Origin: Flavobacteriales bacterium | GTDB lineage: Bacteria > Bacteroidota > Bacteroidia > Flavobacteriales_F > PHOS-HE28 | Reading direction: 5' to 3' | Assembly (NCBI GenBank): GCA_016713865.1 | Contig: JADJOG010000050.1 | Location: 1 to 64,000 of the forward strand | Length of the DNA: 64,000 nt | Shown here: piece after piece, positions 41,709 to 50,644 of the stretch | How the letters are laid out: the number at the start of each line of letters is the position of its first letter | Numbering within the stretch: the first letter of the stretch is position 1 | Position numbers and translations under genes: made by a program | Notes under the pieces: model-generated | What the model was told of the DNA's origin: nothing | The model's input: only the letters and a program-made list of their open reading frames with translations | The model's database searches: none

Positions 41709-42275
41709 ATGAAACACCGTTTGAATGTCCAAGTGCCCATCGCGGCGCTCATGTTAGTCATGCTCGGCGCCTGCGGAGGCGGCCAAGAACCAGTTGCTGA
41801 TGCCGGAGCCGTTCGCAACGCGCCAGCACCGGGCCAAAGCGCCGTGAAGGATGATATGTCCAAGCAAAACGTGGTGCAGATTGCAGTAGGTTCTCCCGAT
41901 CACACCACACTGGTGAAAGCCGTGCTGCACGTGAAGTATGAAGATGTGCTCGTGAATGCGGGACCCTTCACGGTGTATGCGCCAACGGATGCTGCCTTCA
42001 ATGCACTGCCTGCCGGGACGCTGGATGATTTGATGAAGCCAGAGAACAAGGCGGCCTTGCAGAACATCCTGGAATACCATGTGGCTGTTGGCGTATTCGC
42101 TCCGGACAAGATGGCCAACGGTCGCAAGCTGAACATGGCTAACCTGGCCGACACGAAGTTCACGGTAGGCGATGATGGCACGGTGATGATCAACGACGCG
42201 AAGGTCCTTGGCACTGCACCTGCCTCGAACGGCTTGGTGGTGGTGATTGACAAGGTGCTTCTGCCGCCGCAGTAA
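41709..42275 (+). CDS. Fasciclin-domain lipoprotein
   Basis: 188 residues. Signal with lipobox LVMLGACGGG, a low-complexity linker, then one FAS1 domain with the two conserved blocks GPFTVYAPTDAAFNALPAGT (H1) and LEYHVAVGVFAPDKM, and the end LVVVIDKVLLPPQ. Such proteins sit on the cell surface or periplasm and mediate adhesion or unknown interactions. It has its own TGAY box and a terminator, so it is a single unit apparently co-regulated with the nos and cco genes. Why a FAS1 protein would be redox-regulated is unclear. Confidence 0.88.
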   Translation: MKHRLNVQVPIAALMLVMLGACGGGQEPVADAGAVRNAPAPGQSAVKDDMSKQNVVQIAVGSPDHTTLVKAVLHVKYEDVLVNAGPFTVYAPTDAAFNALPAGTLDDLMKPENKAALQNILEYHVAVGVFAPDKMANGRKLNMANLADTKFTVGDDGTVMINDAKVLGTAPASNGLVVVIDKVLLPPQ

Positions 42276-42330
42276 ACGATGGGAAGTCGCTGGTCCTAGG
42301 CTTTGCTTACGGGCTGGTGAAAGTCAGCAG

Positions 42331-42357
42331 GGGCGTCCGCAAGGGCGCCCTTGTTGT
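42331..42357 (+). terminator. Rho-independent terminator of the fasciclin gene
   Basis: An 8-bp stem (GGGCGTCC / GGGCGCCC, one G-U pair) with GCAA loop and the T-rich tail TTGTTG. Confidence 0.8.
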
Positions 42358-42471
42358 TGAAGGCAATTCGCGGCCATGACGATCAGGTGCGAACTTTAAT
42401 TGAAGTTAGCTCACCTTCAAAGTACTATGATTCCTTCAATACTTCACGGCGCGATCCGCACCAGCGCAGCC

Positions 42472-44127
42472 TCACTCCTTCACCACACGCGAACGCGTGG
42501 TGCGCCCTTCGCCGTGCAGTTCGATCAGCAGAAGACCTTGTGGAAGGGCATGGATGTCGATCGCACCTTCATTGCTCGCGGTTCGCGCTTCGTCCTGGAG
42601 CACGCGCCCACGGGCATCGATGATGCGGATGCGCTGAACCGCATGCTCGGTGCGGTAACGAACGGTTGTGCTAGAAGGTGATGGGAAAACGGCCATAGCG
42701 TGGTGGTGGTGATCGGCGAGGCTCATGGTTGGGTCCTGCACGATGTACTGCAGCATCATCATGTTGTCCTCGTGCAACAGGTTGTGGCAGTGGTACATGA
42801 AAGGCCAGCCGTCGGTGACCTCACCAAAGCGCATCACCAGCTTCACCGTCTCGAAGCGATCAACGAGTACCACATCCTTGGGGCAGCGCTCGTGAGCGGG
42901 CGGTGGCACGCCGTTGCGCGCGAGCACCTCGAACGATACGCCGTGGATGTGCATGGGGTGCGCCATGTTCGAGTTGTTCACGATGTTCCAGACCTCGACG
43001 GAGTTAAGCCGCACGGTATCGTTCACCACATCCAGGTCGAACATGAGGCCATTGATCATGAACATGCCCATGCCCACCATGCCCATGCCGGTGATGGTCT
43101 TGGTGCGCGTGCGGATGCTCTCCGACTCCGATGGCATCGGTATGCTGATCAGCGCTGACGGCACTTCGGTGATGGGTTCGGGGGTAGGCGCGGCAACACG
43201 GATGCGCAGCACCGGGAAGTTGACGCCGTTGAGCAAGCTGCTCTCCCAAACCAAGTTACCGGAGCCGGGAACGGTGTTCGGCAATTCGGCGCCGTAGCTA
43301 ATGAGCAAGAGGCTGTCGCCTTCCATGCCGGCGAGGTCGAGCAGCACCTCTGCTCGCTCGCCGTTGCTAAGCCAAAGGCGATCGGCGCTGGCCGGTGCTG
43401 GCAGCAGTCCAGCATCACCGGCGATCACCTGCAAGGGTTGGCCATTATCGAGCCCTAGCGCGTAGATGCGAGCGTTCGACCCATTGAGCAGCCGCAGCCG
43501 AACCACCTGCGCCGGGCATTCCAGATAGGGTCGTGGCGTGCCGTTCACCAGCACCGAATCGCCGAAGGGATAGAATGCGAAGTCGCCACTCGCATGGAAT
43601 TTCCGGTCTTGGATCACCACGGGGAAATCATCCACGCCGTAGGTGCGCGGCAAGGCGAGCTGCTCCTCGTCCTCGTCGCGGACAATGATGAAACCCGCGA
43701 TGCCGAAGTTGGCCTGCTCCGCAGTGAGTTCATGCGGATGCGGATGGTACCAGTAGGTGCCCGCAGGGTTCTTCACCGGGAATTCGGCCATGAACGAATC
43801 GCCGGGGTCGATGACGCGCTGTGGCCCGCCATCCATCTCGCCGGGCACATGCATGCCATGCCAGTGCATGCTGGTCATCTGGGCCAGCTGGTTATGCACC
43901 CAGATCCGCGCGGTGTCGTTGCGGTGCAGGACTAGCGTGGGGCCGAGGTACTCCGCGCTGGCGCCGTAGGTGTTGGTGTTGATGCCCGGATAGAACTGAT
44001 GCACGTGCTCATCGGTCACCAAGTGAAAGGTGTCGAGGTCGAGTGCGGGCGGAATGGCGAGCGGGTTCTGCGCGAAGCTGGTTGAGGCGAGGAGCAGCAG
44101 CGGGAGAAGGGCGTATCGTGATGCCAT
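42472..44127 (-). CDS. Multicopper oxidase with Met-rich insert and T9SS sorting tail
   Basis: 551 residues, intact. A signal peptide (MASRYALLPLLLLASTSFAQ) is followed by three cupredoxin domains carrying all four copper-binding blocks: SMHWHGMHVPG, GTYWYHPHPHE, HPMHIHG and MYHCHNLLHEDNMMM (type 1 site with axial Met). A Met-rich stretch (GMGMVGMGMFM) resembles the cuprous-ion-binding part of CueO-like oxidases. After a His-rich linker (DHHHHAM) the end is a type A T9SS domain (FPSPSSTTVRYR, then IRIIDARGRVL, LPQGLLLIELHGEG). Probably a surface-exposed cuprous oxidase giving copper tolerance. A TGAC-N4-GTCA box lies 49 bases upstream of its start. Confidence 0.92.
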   Translation of the reverse strand: MASRYALLPLLLLASTSFAQNPLAIPPALDLDTFHLVTDEHVHQFYPGINTNTYGASAEYLGPTLVLHRNDTARIWVHNQLAQMTSMHWHGMHVPGEMDGGPQRVIDPGDSFMAEFPVKNPAGTYWYHPHPHELTAEQANFGIAGFIIVRDEDEEQLALPRTYGVDDFPVVIQDRKFHASGDFAFYPFGDSVLVNGTPRPYLECPAQVVRLRLLNGSNARIYALGLDNGQPLQVIAGDAGLLPAPASADRLWLSNGERAEVLLDLAGMEGDSLLLISYGAELPNTVPGSGNLVWESSLLNGVNFPVLRIRVAAPTPEPITEVPSALISIPMPSESESIRTRTKTITGMGMVGMGMFMINGLMFDLDVVNDTVRLNSVEVWNIVNNSNMAHPMHIHGVSFEVLARNGVPPPAHERCPKDVVLVDRFETVKLVMRFGEVTDGWPFMYHCHNLLHEDNMMMLQYIVQDPTMSLADHHHHAMAVFPSPSSTTVRYRTEHAVQRIRIIDARGRVLQDEARTASNEGAIDIHALPQGLLLIELHGEGRTTRSRVVKE

Positions 44128-44175
44128 TGTGTTTGATGATCGCGCCAACGTATGGCCAACGCGAATGCGCCGTCG

Positions 44176-44187
44176 TGACCTTCGTCA
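44176..44187. promoter_or_regulatory. TGAC-N4-GTCA box upstream of the multicopper oxidase
   Basis: TGACcttcGTCA, perfect palindrome, 49 bases before the minus-strand start at 44127 and 52 bases before the divergent DUF167 start. Confidence 0.6.
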
Positions 44188-44238
44188 GCCAGCCATATTG
44201 CTCACTGCTGGTGCCCCACGATCACGCACCTTGCGCCC

Positions 44239-44520
44239 ATGCCCGCATGGCTCAGCGAAACACCGGAGTTAATCACACTGCGTGTGCATGTGCAACCCGG
44301 CGCCAAGCGCACCGAGGTGGCGGGCACGCACGGCGATGCGCTGAAGATCCGCTTAGCCGCGCCGCCGGTGGATGGGCAGGCAAATGAGGCGCTCCTCTCC
44401 TACTTAGCTGATCAATTCGGCGTACCCAAACGGCAGGTTGAATTGGTGAGCGGACACACGAAACGTAGAAAAAGTGTGGTGGTGCATGGGCCGAAACGGA
44501 GGCCGGATGCGGGGTGGTGA
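44239..44520 (+). CDS. DUF167 (YggU-like) protein
   Basis: 93 residues. The whole family signature is present: LRVHVQPGAKRTEVAGTHGD, LKIRLAAPPVDGQANEALL, VPKRQVELVSGHTKRRKSV. It is a small cytosolic protein of unknown function, found in nearly all bacteria. It faces away from the multicopper oxidase gene and is followed by the cco promoter region. Confidence 0.9.
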   Translation: MPAWLSETPELITLRVHVQPGAKRTEVAGTHGDALKIRLAAPPVDGQANEALLSYLADQFGVPKRQVELVSGHTKRRKSVVVHGPKRRPDAGW

Positions 44521-44527
44521 GACCACC

Positions 44528-44561
44528 TGACCAAAGTCAATCCCTGCACTGACCAAGCTCA
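44528..44561. promoter_or_regulatory. Paired TGAC-N4-GTCA boxes upstream of ccoS-ccoNO
   Basis: Site 1 TGACcaaaGTCA (44528-44539, perfect) and site 2 TGACcaagCTCA (44550-44561, one mismatch), 22 bases centre to centre (two helical turns) and 53 bases before the ccoS start. Confidence 0.62.
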
Positions 44562-44613
44562 CGAACTGACATTCCGGTGACGGGCACTTTCGCTGCGCCA
44601 AAGCCGGAATCTG

Positions 44614-44775
44614 ATGAGCGTCATCTTCCTTCTGATCGCAGTGAGCACCGTGGTGGCGCTCTTCTTCCTCGCGGCATTCGTGCGCGCGGTGAAGAGCGGC
44701 CAATTCGACGATGACCGCTCACCTGCCGTCCGAATGCTCAACGAAGATTCTCCGCGCCAAAACAACAACCCATGA
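44614..44775 (+). CDS. ccoS: CcoS, cbb3 oxidase assembly protein
   Basis: 53 residues. One N-terminal transmembrane helix (MSVIFLLIAVSTVVALFFLA) followed by the short charged tail typical of CcoS (AVKSGQFDD). CcoS is needed to insert heme and copper into cbb3 oxidase. The stop TGA overlaps the ccoNO ATG at 44772, so the two are translationally coupled. Confidence 0.9.
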   Translation: MSVIFLLIAVSTVVALFFLAAFVRAVKSGQFDDDRSPAVRMLNEDSPRQNNNP

Positions 44776-46955
44776 CCGAGCGCTTCCAGTACGACAACCG
44801 AATCGTCAAGAACTTCCTGTTCGTCACCATCCTGTGGGGCATCGTGGGCATGCTCGTGGGCCTGATCATCGCCGTGCAGATGGTGGCCCAGAACACGCCA
44901 CCCGATGCTTGGTACTTCTGGATCGTCCGTCCATTCACTTGGCTGGGCGAATTGGAGTGGACCAAGTTCGGCCGCCTTCGCCCGCTGCATACCAACGCGG
45001 TGATCTTCGCCTTCGTGGGCAACGCCATTTTCGCTGGCGTTTACTACAGCCTGCAGCGCCTGCTCAAAGCGCGCATGTTCAGCGATGCGCTGGGCAGGAT
45101 CCACTTCTGGGGCTGGCAGCTCATCATCGTGCTCGCGGCGGTCACGCTGCCCTTGGGCATGACCACCGGCAAGGAATACGCTGAGCTCGAGTGGCCCATC
45201 GATATCCTGATCACCTTGGTGTGGGTGGTGTTCGGCATCAACATGTTCGGCACCATCCTGAAGCGTCGCGAGCGCCATCTGTACGTAGCCATCTGGTTCT
45301 ACATCGCCACGTGGGTCACGGTGGCCATGCTGCACATCACCAACAGCATCGAGCTGCCCATCTCCCTCACCAAGAGCTATAGCTGGTATGCCGGCGTGCA
45401 GGATGCGCTGGTGCAGTGGTGGTACGGCCATAACGCGGTGGCCTTCTTCCTCACCACGCCCTTCCTCGGCCTGATGTACTACTTCATGCCGAAGGCGGCC
45501 AATCGCCCGGTATACAGCTACAAGCTCTCAATCATCCACTTCTGGGCGCTCATCTTCCTCTACATCTGGGCGGGTCCGCACCACTTGCTCTATAGCGCGC
45601 TGCCGGATTGGGCACAATCGCTGGGCACGGTGTTCAGCATCATGCTCATCGCACCCAGTTGGGGCGGCATGCTCAATGGCCTGCTCACCTTGCGTGGCGC
45701 GTGGGACCGCGTTCGGGAGGATCCCGTGCTGAAGTTCATGGTAGTGGCTGTTACATGCTACGGCATGGCCACGCTCGAAGGGCCGCTGCTGAGCCTGAAG
45801 AGCTGGAACGCCATGGCGCACTTCACCGATTGGATCATCGCGCACGTTCACATCGGAGGCATCGGCTGGAACGGCATGCTCACCTTCGGCATTGTCTACT
45901 GGATGGTGCCACGCCTCTTCGGCACCAAGCTCTACAGCACGAAGCTGGCCAACGCCCACTTCTGGCTGGGCACGCTGGGAATCGTGTTCTATGCCATCCC
46001 ACTTTACCTGGCGGGCTTCTGGCAGAGTGGCATGTGGAAGCAGTTCACGCCCGATGGTTATCTGGTGTACAAGAACTTCCTCGATACGGTGATGGAGATC
46101 AAGCCTGCGTACTGGCTGCGCGCGCTCGGCGGCCTGCTCTACCTCAGCGGCGCCTTCATCATGGTGTACAACGTGGTGAAGACCGTGAAGTCCGGCAAGC
46201 TCATCGCGAATGAGGATGCCGAAGCTCCTGCCTTGGAGAAGGTCGCTGCTGAAGAAGGTGGTGGCCACTGGCACCGCTGGATTGAACGCCGCCCCATCCA
46301 GATGCTGGTGATCAGCTTGGTGCTCGTGGCTATCGGCGGCTTGTTCGAGATGGTGCCCACCTTCCTGGTGAAGAGCAACATCCCCACGATCAGCAGTGTG
46401 AAGCCTTACACTCCACTTGAGCTGCAAGGCCGGGACATCTATGTGCGCGAGGGCTGCTACACCTGCCATAGCCAGATGGTACGCCCCTTCCGCAGCGAGA
46501 CCGAACGCTACGGTGAGTATGCCAAGGCAGGAGAGTTCGTGTACGACCACCCCTTCCAATGGGGCAGCCGCCGCACCGGTCCGGATCTGCTGCGCGAAGG
46601 CGGCAAGTATGGCCATAGCTGGCACTACTACCACATGTACGACCCCACCAGCATGAGCCCCGGCTCGCTGATGCCCCCGTACACGCACCTCTACGAGCAC
46701 GACCTCGACACCACCACCACGAAGAAGAAGATCGAGGCCATGCTCACCATGGGCGTGCCCTACGACAAAGAGCCTTACAGCCCCGGCTTCTCTGATCGCG
46801 CCAACGCGCACCTCATGCAGCAGAGCGATGCGATCGTCGCCGGACTGAAGAAGGACAACATCGACGCGGACTGCAACAAGGAGATCATTGCCTTGATCGC
46901 CTACCTGCCACGCTTGGGCACCGACATCCAGGTGAAAGAGGTAACACAACGCTAA
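44772..46955 (+). CDS. ccoN: cbb3-type cytochrome c oxidase, fused subunits I and II (CcoNO)
   Basis: 727 residues, intact. Residues 1-480 are CcoN with twelve helices and heme/copper ligands: RPLHTNAVIFAFVGNAIFAG (heme b His), WWYGHNAVAFFLTTPFLG, IWAGPHHLLYSALPD (CuB HH pair), and DWIIAHVHIGGIGWNGM (His of both hemes). After a charged linker comes CcoO: one helix, then the heme c motif in REGCYTCHSQMVRPFRSETE. The enzyme reduces O2 to water with high affinity and pumps protons. The N/O fusion is usual in Bacteroidota. Two TGAY boxes precede the operon. Confidence 0.96.
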   Translation: MTERFQYDNRIVKNFLFVTILWGIVGMLVGLIIAVQMVAQNTPPDAWYFWIVRPFTWLGELEWTKFGRLRPLHTNAVIFAFVGNAIFAGVYYSLQRLLKARMFSDALGRIHFWGWQLIIVLAAVTLPLGMTTGKEYAELEWPIDILITLVWVVFGINMFGTILKRRERHLYVAIWFYIATWVTVAMLHITNSIELPISLTKSYSWYAGVQDALVQWWYGHNAVAFFLTTPFLGLMYYFMPKAANRPVYSYKLSIIHFWALIFLYIWAGPHHLLYSALPDWAQSLGTVFSIMLIAPSWGGMLNGLLTLRGAWDRVREDPVLKFMVVAVTCYGMATLEGPLLSLKSWNAMAHFTDWIIAHVHIGGIGWNGMLTFGIVYWMVPRLFGTKLYSTKLANAHFWLGTLGIVFYAIPLYLAGFWQSGMWKQFTPDGYLVYKNFLDTVMEIKPAYWLRALGGLLYLSGAFIMVYNVVKTVKSGKLIANEDAEAPALEKVAAEEGGGHWHRWIERRPIQMLVISLVLVAIGGLFEMVPTFLVKSNIPTISSVKPYTPLELQGRDIYVREGCYTCHSQMVRPFRSETERYGEYAKAGEFVYDHPFQWGSRRTGPDLLREGGKYGHSWHYYHMYDPTSMSPGSLMPPYTHLYEHDLDTTTTKKKIEAMLTMGVPYDKEPYSPGFSDRANAHLMQQSDAIVAGLKKDNIDADCNKEIIALIAYLPRLGTDIQVKEVTQR

Positions 46956-46966
46956 TCGACACGGCC

Positions 46967-47167
46967 ATGCTCAAGTTCATCAAAGGTCACCTCACCTCCA
47001 TCGATCACGTGGACCTCTTCCCCGTGATGGCCTTCCTCATCTTCTTCACCCTCTTCATCGGCGTGCTGCTCTGGGTGCGCGTGATGCGACGCGACCAAGT
47101 GGACCACATGAGCGCGCTCCCCCTCGCCGACGATTGCAACAATGCCACCACCAACCATGCGCACTGA
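46967..47167 (+). CDS. ccoQ: CcoQ-like small cbb3 oxidase subunit
   Basis: 66 residues with one helix (LFPVMAFLIFFTLFIGVLLW) followed by a short charged and His-containing tail (VRVMRRDQVDHMS). Length, topology and position between ccoNO and ccoP fit CcoQ, which stabilises the complex. It overlaps the ccoP start by eleven bases. Confidence 0.85.
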   Translation: MLKFIKGHLTSIDHVDLFPVMAFLIFFTLFIGVLLWVRVMRRDQVDHMSALPLADDCNNATTNHAH

Positions 47168-48335
47168 ACGAACCAACCTCCAACGGACGCTCACCGTGGC
47201 TGCCCTGGTCACGCTCACCCTGGGTGCCGCAGCGCAGGATGCTCCCACCGCCCCTGCTGCTGAACCATTCATTCCTGTGAGCGGCACCGTGAACTACGTG
47301 ATGATGGGCCTCGCCGTGGTGCAAGTGGTGCTGATCCTGGCCATGAGCTCCATTCTGCGCACCATGATGGGCAGCACCGGCTGGATGCGAAAGCTCTCCG
47401 AGCGCGCAACGAAGTCCGCAGTGCTGTTGCCTTTGCTCATGCTGGCAGGTTCAGCGCATGCACAAGCCTATGTAGAGCCCCGCACCACGATGAACCATCA
47501 AGAGCTCTTCTACCTGCTCCTGGTGATCAACATCTTCCTCTTCGTCGTGCTCATGGTGCAGATCAATCTGCTGCGCGGCACCATGCGTGCCATCACGGGC
47601 GTGTTCGAGGAGCAAGGCGCCACTAGTCCTGCTGCGGCCAAGAGTCCCTCGGTGATCAATAACCTCATGGGGCTGCTCACGAAGCGTCCCAGCAAAGAGG
47701 TGGAGGAGCGCGACCTGCTCATGCACCATGAGTACGACGGCATCCGCGAGTTGGACAACGTGCTGCCACCGTGGTGGGTGTGGTTGTTCTATGGCACCAT
47801 TGCATGGGGCGTTCTTTACCTCGTGAACATGCACGTGACGCAGTCTTGGAACGACTCGCACGAAGAGTACATCGCTGAGATGGAGCAGGCCAAAGCCGAT
47901 GTCGCCGCTTTCGTGGCGCGCGCAGGTGCCGCTGTTGATGAGAACACTGTGACCGTGACAACTGACGCCGGCGCGCTCGCAGGAGCAAAGGAGACCTTCG
48001 TCACCTATTGCGCTGCTTGCCACGGAGCGGATGGCGCAGGCGCTGAGACCAGCGTGGGACCGAACCTCACCGATGCCTACTGGTTGCACGGCGGTGGCAT
48101 CAAGGATGTCTTCAAGACCATCAAGTACGGCGTGCCGGAGAAGGGCATGATCAGCTGGAAGAGCCAGTTGAAGCCGAACGAGATCCAAGCCATTGCCAGC
48201 TACATCCTCAGCCTGCAAGGAACAGGCGGCCCCACCCAGAAAGCCCCGCAGGGCGATTTATGGAAAGGCGATGCTGCGCCTGCCGACACGACCGCGACCA
48301 TGACCGATACCGTGCGTGTGGCGATGAATCCTTGA
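47157..48335 (+). CDS. ccoP: CcoP, cytochrome c subunit of cbb3 oxidase
   Basis: 392 residues. An N-terminal signal/hydrophobic region and a helix (VNYVMMGLAVVQVVLILAM) are followed by a second helix (QELFYLLLVINIFLFVVLMV), the CcoP_N region ELDNVLPPWWVWLFYGTIAW, and a C-terminal cytochrome c domain with one heme motif YCAACHGADGAG and an axial-Met region GVPEKGMISWKSQL. Proteobacterial CcoP usually has two hemes; a single heme and extra N-terminal segments are the Bacteroidota form. It delivers electrons to CcoO/N. A terminator follows at 48353. Confidence 0.92.
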   Translation: MRTERTNLQRTLTVAALVTLTLGAAAQDAPTAPAAEPFIPVSGTVNYVMMGLAVVQVVLILAMSSILRTMMGSTGWMRKLSERATKSAVLLPLLMLAGSAHAQAYVEPRTTMNHQELFYLLLVINIFLFVVLMVQINLLRGTMRAITGVFEEQGATSPAAAKSPSVINNLMGLLTKRPSKEVEERDLLMHHEYDGIRELDNVLPPWWVWLFYGTIAWGVLYLVNMHVTQSWNDSHEEYIAEMEQAKADVAAFVARAGAAVDENTVTVTTDAGALAGAKETFVTYCAACHGADGAGAETSVGPNLTDAYWLHGGGIKDVFKTIKYGVPEKGMISWKSQLKPNEIQAIASYILSLQGTGGPTQKAPQGDLWKGDAAPADTTATMTDTVRVAMNP

Positions 48336-48352
48336 GAAGTTCATTCCTATTC

Positions 48353-48390
48353 GCGCAACGGGCGTTCATCACGAGCGCCCGTTGTGCTTT
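48353..48390 (+). terminator. Rho-independent terminator after ccoP
   Basis: A 12-bp stem (GCGCAACGGGCG / CGCCCGTTGTGC, one G-U pair), 11-base loop, then TTT. It ends the ccoS-NO-Q-P unit and separates it from ccoG. Confidence 0.85.
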
Positions 48391-48427
48391 GTGCATTCAT
48401 ACCGATCCGGAGCAAGCCCGCGCTTTG

Positions 48428-48462
48428 TGATTCATGTCACGGCACGGAACTGACCAATGTCA
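48428..48462. promoter_or_regulatory. Paired TGAY-N4-GTCA boxes upstream of ccoG
   Basis: Site 1 TGATtcatGTCA (48428-48439) and site 2 TGACcaatGTCA (48451-48462), the latter extended to CTGAC-N4-GTCAG. They are 23 bases centre to centre and about 90 bases before the ccoG start. Confidence 0.62.
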
Positions 48463-48553
48463 GCTGATCCCGGAGAGAGTCCCGGAGCTTTGCTGGCGAA
48501 AAGCCGCTGCAGGCTGACATCCATCACCACCCGCAGCAACCAACGCAACGAGC

Positions 48554-50012
48554 ATGTCCCAGCAACCGGCGCACCTTGCCCGCGATGCACGCGCCGAAGC
48601 CGAGCGCGATGAGAGCTTCCGTGATTCCATCAGCACGGTTGACAGGCAAGGCAAGCGCATCTGGATCTATCCGAAGAAACCAAGCGGCAAGTGGACCACG
48701 CGCCGTCAGTGGCTCGCCTACGCGCTACTGGCCTTGCTGCTAACCGGGCCCTTCCTGCGCATCGGCGGCGAGCCGCTGCTCATGATCAATGTGCTGGAGC
48801 GGCGCTTCGTGTTCTTCGGGCAAACATTCTGGCCGCAGGACTTCTTGATCTTCGTGATCGGCCTGCTCGCGTTCATCGTATTCGTCGCGCTCTTCACTGT
48901 GGCCTTCGGTCGCCTCTTCTGCGGATGGGCCTGTCCGCAGACCGTATTCATGGAGCATGTGTTCCGCCGCATCGAATACCTGATCGAGGGCGATTGGAAG
49001 CATCAGCAACTGCTGAACAAAGAACCCATGAGCGCCAAGAAGCTCGGCAAGAAGACGCTGAAGCACGCCGTCTTCTTCGCCATCAGCTTCATAATCGGCA
49101 ACACCTTCCTGGCCTATCTCATCGGCAGCGAGGAGTTGATCCGCATCATCACGGAGCCACCAGCAGAGCACTTCGGCGGGCTCGTGGCCATGTTCGCATT
49201 CAGCGGAGCTTTCTACGGAAACTTCGCCTTCTTCCGCGAGCAAGCCTGCACCACCGTGTGCCCCCTACGGCCGTTTGCAAGGCGTGCTCATGGATCGCAA
49301 GAGCGTGGTGATCGCCTACGACCATGCGCGCGGCGAGAAGCGAGCTACGTGGCGCAAGGCCGAAGATCGCGCAGCCGTAGGCAAGGGCGATTGCATCGAT
49401 TGCAAGGCCTGCGTGCATGTGTGCCCCACAGGAATCGACATCCGCAACGGCACGCAGCTCGAATGCGTGAACTGCACCGCCTGCATCGATGCGTGCGACC
49501 ACATCATGGACAGCGTGGGCCTGCCGAAAGGCCTGGTGCGCTACGCCAGCGAGGATGAGATCAGCGCGAAGAAGCCCTTCACCTTCAACCTGCGGATGAA
49601 GGCTTACACCGCTGTGCTGCTCGTGCTGGTGGGCGCGCTCACAGCGCTTATCGCCACACGCAGTGAGACTCGCACTACCTTCCTGCGCACGCCGGGCATG
49701 CTCTTCCAAGAGCGCCCCGATGGACGCATCAGCAACCTGTATGCGCTGAAGGTGGCCAATAAGACGCCGCGCGAATTGCCCTTGCGCTTCGAGCTGCTCG
49801 ACGTGGAGGGCGGCGAAGTGATGGTGGTGGGCAAGCCGATCGTGCTGCAACCCGGTGAACTCGCCAGCTCCGAAGCCTTCCTCATACTGCCCCGCGAAGC
49901 CGTAACCACCACGAAGAACAGAGTGGTCGTCGGCGTCTTCAGCGGCGACAAGCTCTTGGAGAAGGTGAAGACGAACTTCCTGGGGCCGATCAATGGACAA
50001 GCACCACGATGA
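48554..50012 (+). CDS. ccoG: CcoG, cbb3 assembly polyferredoxin, one frameshift
   Basis: About 486 residues. N-terminal helices (LAYALLALLLTGPFLRIGGE) and the conserved FGRLFCGWACPQTVFMEHVF; then TTVCPYGRLQGVLMDRKSV, which is only recovered by removing one C from the CCCCC run near 49263. Two 4Fe-4S binding motifs follow: CIDCKACVHVCPTGIDIRNG and CVNCTACIDACDHIM. A C-terminal periplasmic Ig-like domain ends the protein. CcoG reduces Cu(II) to Cu(I) for cbb3 assembly. The shift is a typical homopolymer error. Confidence 0.93.
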
Positions 50013-50080
50013 TGCAGCGCAAGCAAGCGGGGTCGGGCCTCGCGGCGGCGCGGGCACGCCTGATGCCATGGAAGTGTAAC

Positions 50081-50147
50081 GTCGAGGCGCTGCCTCGACC
50101 GTGATGACCATGGCGGTGTAACGGGGCCCCCGCCGGGGGCGGGGGCC
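50081..50147. repeat. Two GC-rich hairpins between ccoG and ccoH
   Basis: Hairpin 1: GTCGAGGC-GCT-GCCTCGAC (50081-50099, perfect 8-bp stem). Hairpin 2: GGCCCCCGCC-GGG-GGCGGGGGCC (50125-50147, perfect 10-bp stem). They sit in a 194-base gap otherwise without genes, and an AT-rich tract of repeated AATG-like units follows (50161-50198). The whole resembles a REP-like intergenic element; no coding content is seen. Confidence 0.6.
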
Positions 50148-50206
50148 GGGGGCCAGCGAGAATGGAAAATGTAAAATGAAGAATGTAGAACTCTAAACTG
50201 GAGAAC

Positions 50207-50644
50207 ATGAACTGGGGAAAAGGACTTGCCATCAGCCTCATCGCCTTCGCCGCGATGATGGCCGCTTTCGGGATTGCCAGTGCGCGCCGCACCGAGACGC
50301 TCGTGACCGAGAACTACTATGCTGAAGAACTCAAATACCAAGAGCGCATCGACGCGCAGTCCCGGACCAATGCCTTGAGCGCACCAGTGAGCATCGTGCT
50401 CGCCGATGATCGCGTGCAACTCCGCTTCCCCGTTGAGATGGAAGGGAAAGCCATCACCGGAAGCCTGAAGCTGTTGCGCACGAACGATGCCCGCGCCGAT
50501 CGCGATGTCGCCATAGCCGCAGAGAGCGACGGTTCGTTCACTTCAGAAGCCCTCGACCTGTGGCCGGGCCGATACGATGCCTCCTTGGAGTGGCAGGTTG
50601 ACGGCATCACCTATCACACCGCGGAGAAGCTGGTTGTGCAATGA
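50207..50644 (+). CDS. ccoH: CcoH/FixH-like cbb3 assembly protein
   Basis: 145 residues. An N-terminal helix (GKGLAISLIAFAAMMAAFGI) and the conserved region LVTENYYAEELKYQERID of FixH, then a periplasmic beta domain ending in YDASLEWQVDGITYH. CcoH stays with the cbb3 complex during assembly. It is separated from ccoG by the GC-rich hairpins. Its stop overlaps the next start (ATGA). Confidence 0.88.
   Translation: MNWGKGLAISLIAFAAMMAAFGIASARRTETLVTENYYAEELKYQERIDAQSRTNALSAPVSIVLADDRVQLRFPVEMEGKAITGSLKLLRTNDARADRDVAIAAESDGSFTSEALDLWPGRYDASLEWQVDGITYHTAEKLVVQ

Noticed and set aside
45528..46949. 473-codon minus-strand open frame opposite ccoNO
   Set aside because: Antisense shadow of a clearly conserved oxidase gene.
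48427..48442. TGTGA-N6-TCACG, which looks like an E. coli Crp site, upstream of ccoG
   Set aside because: The same bases also form TGAT-N4-GTCA, which fits the motif repeated elsewhere in the window; a separate Crp-cAMP site is not needed to explain it.
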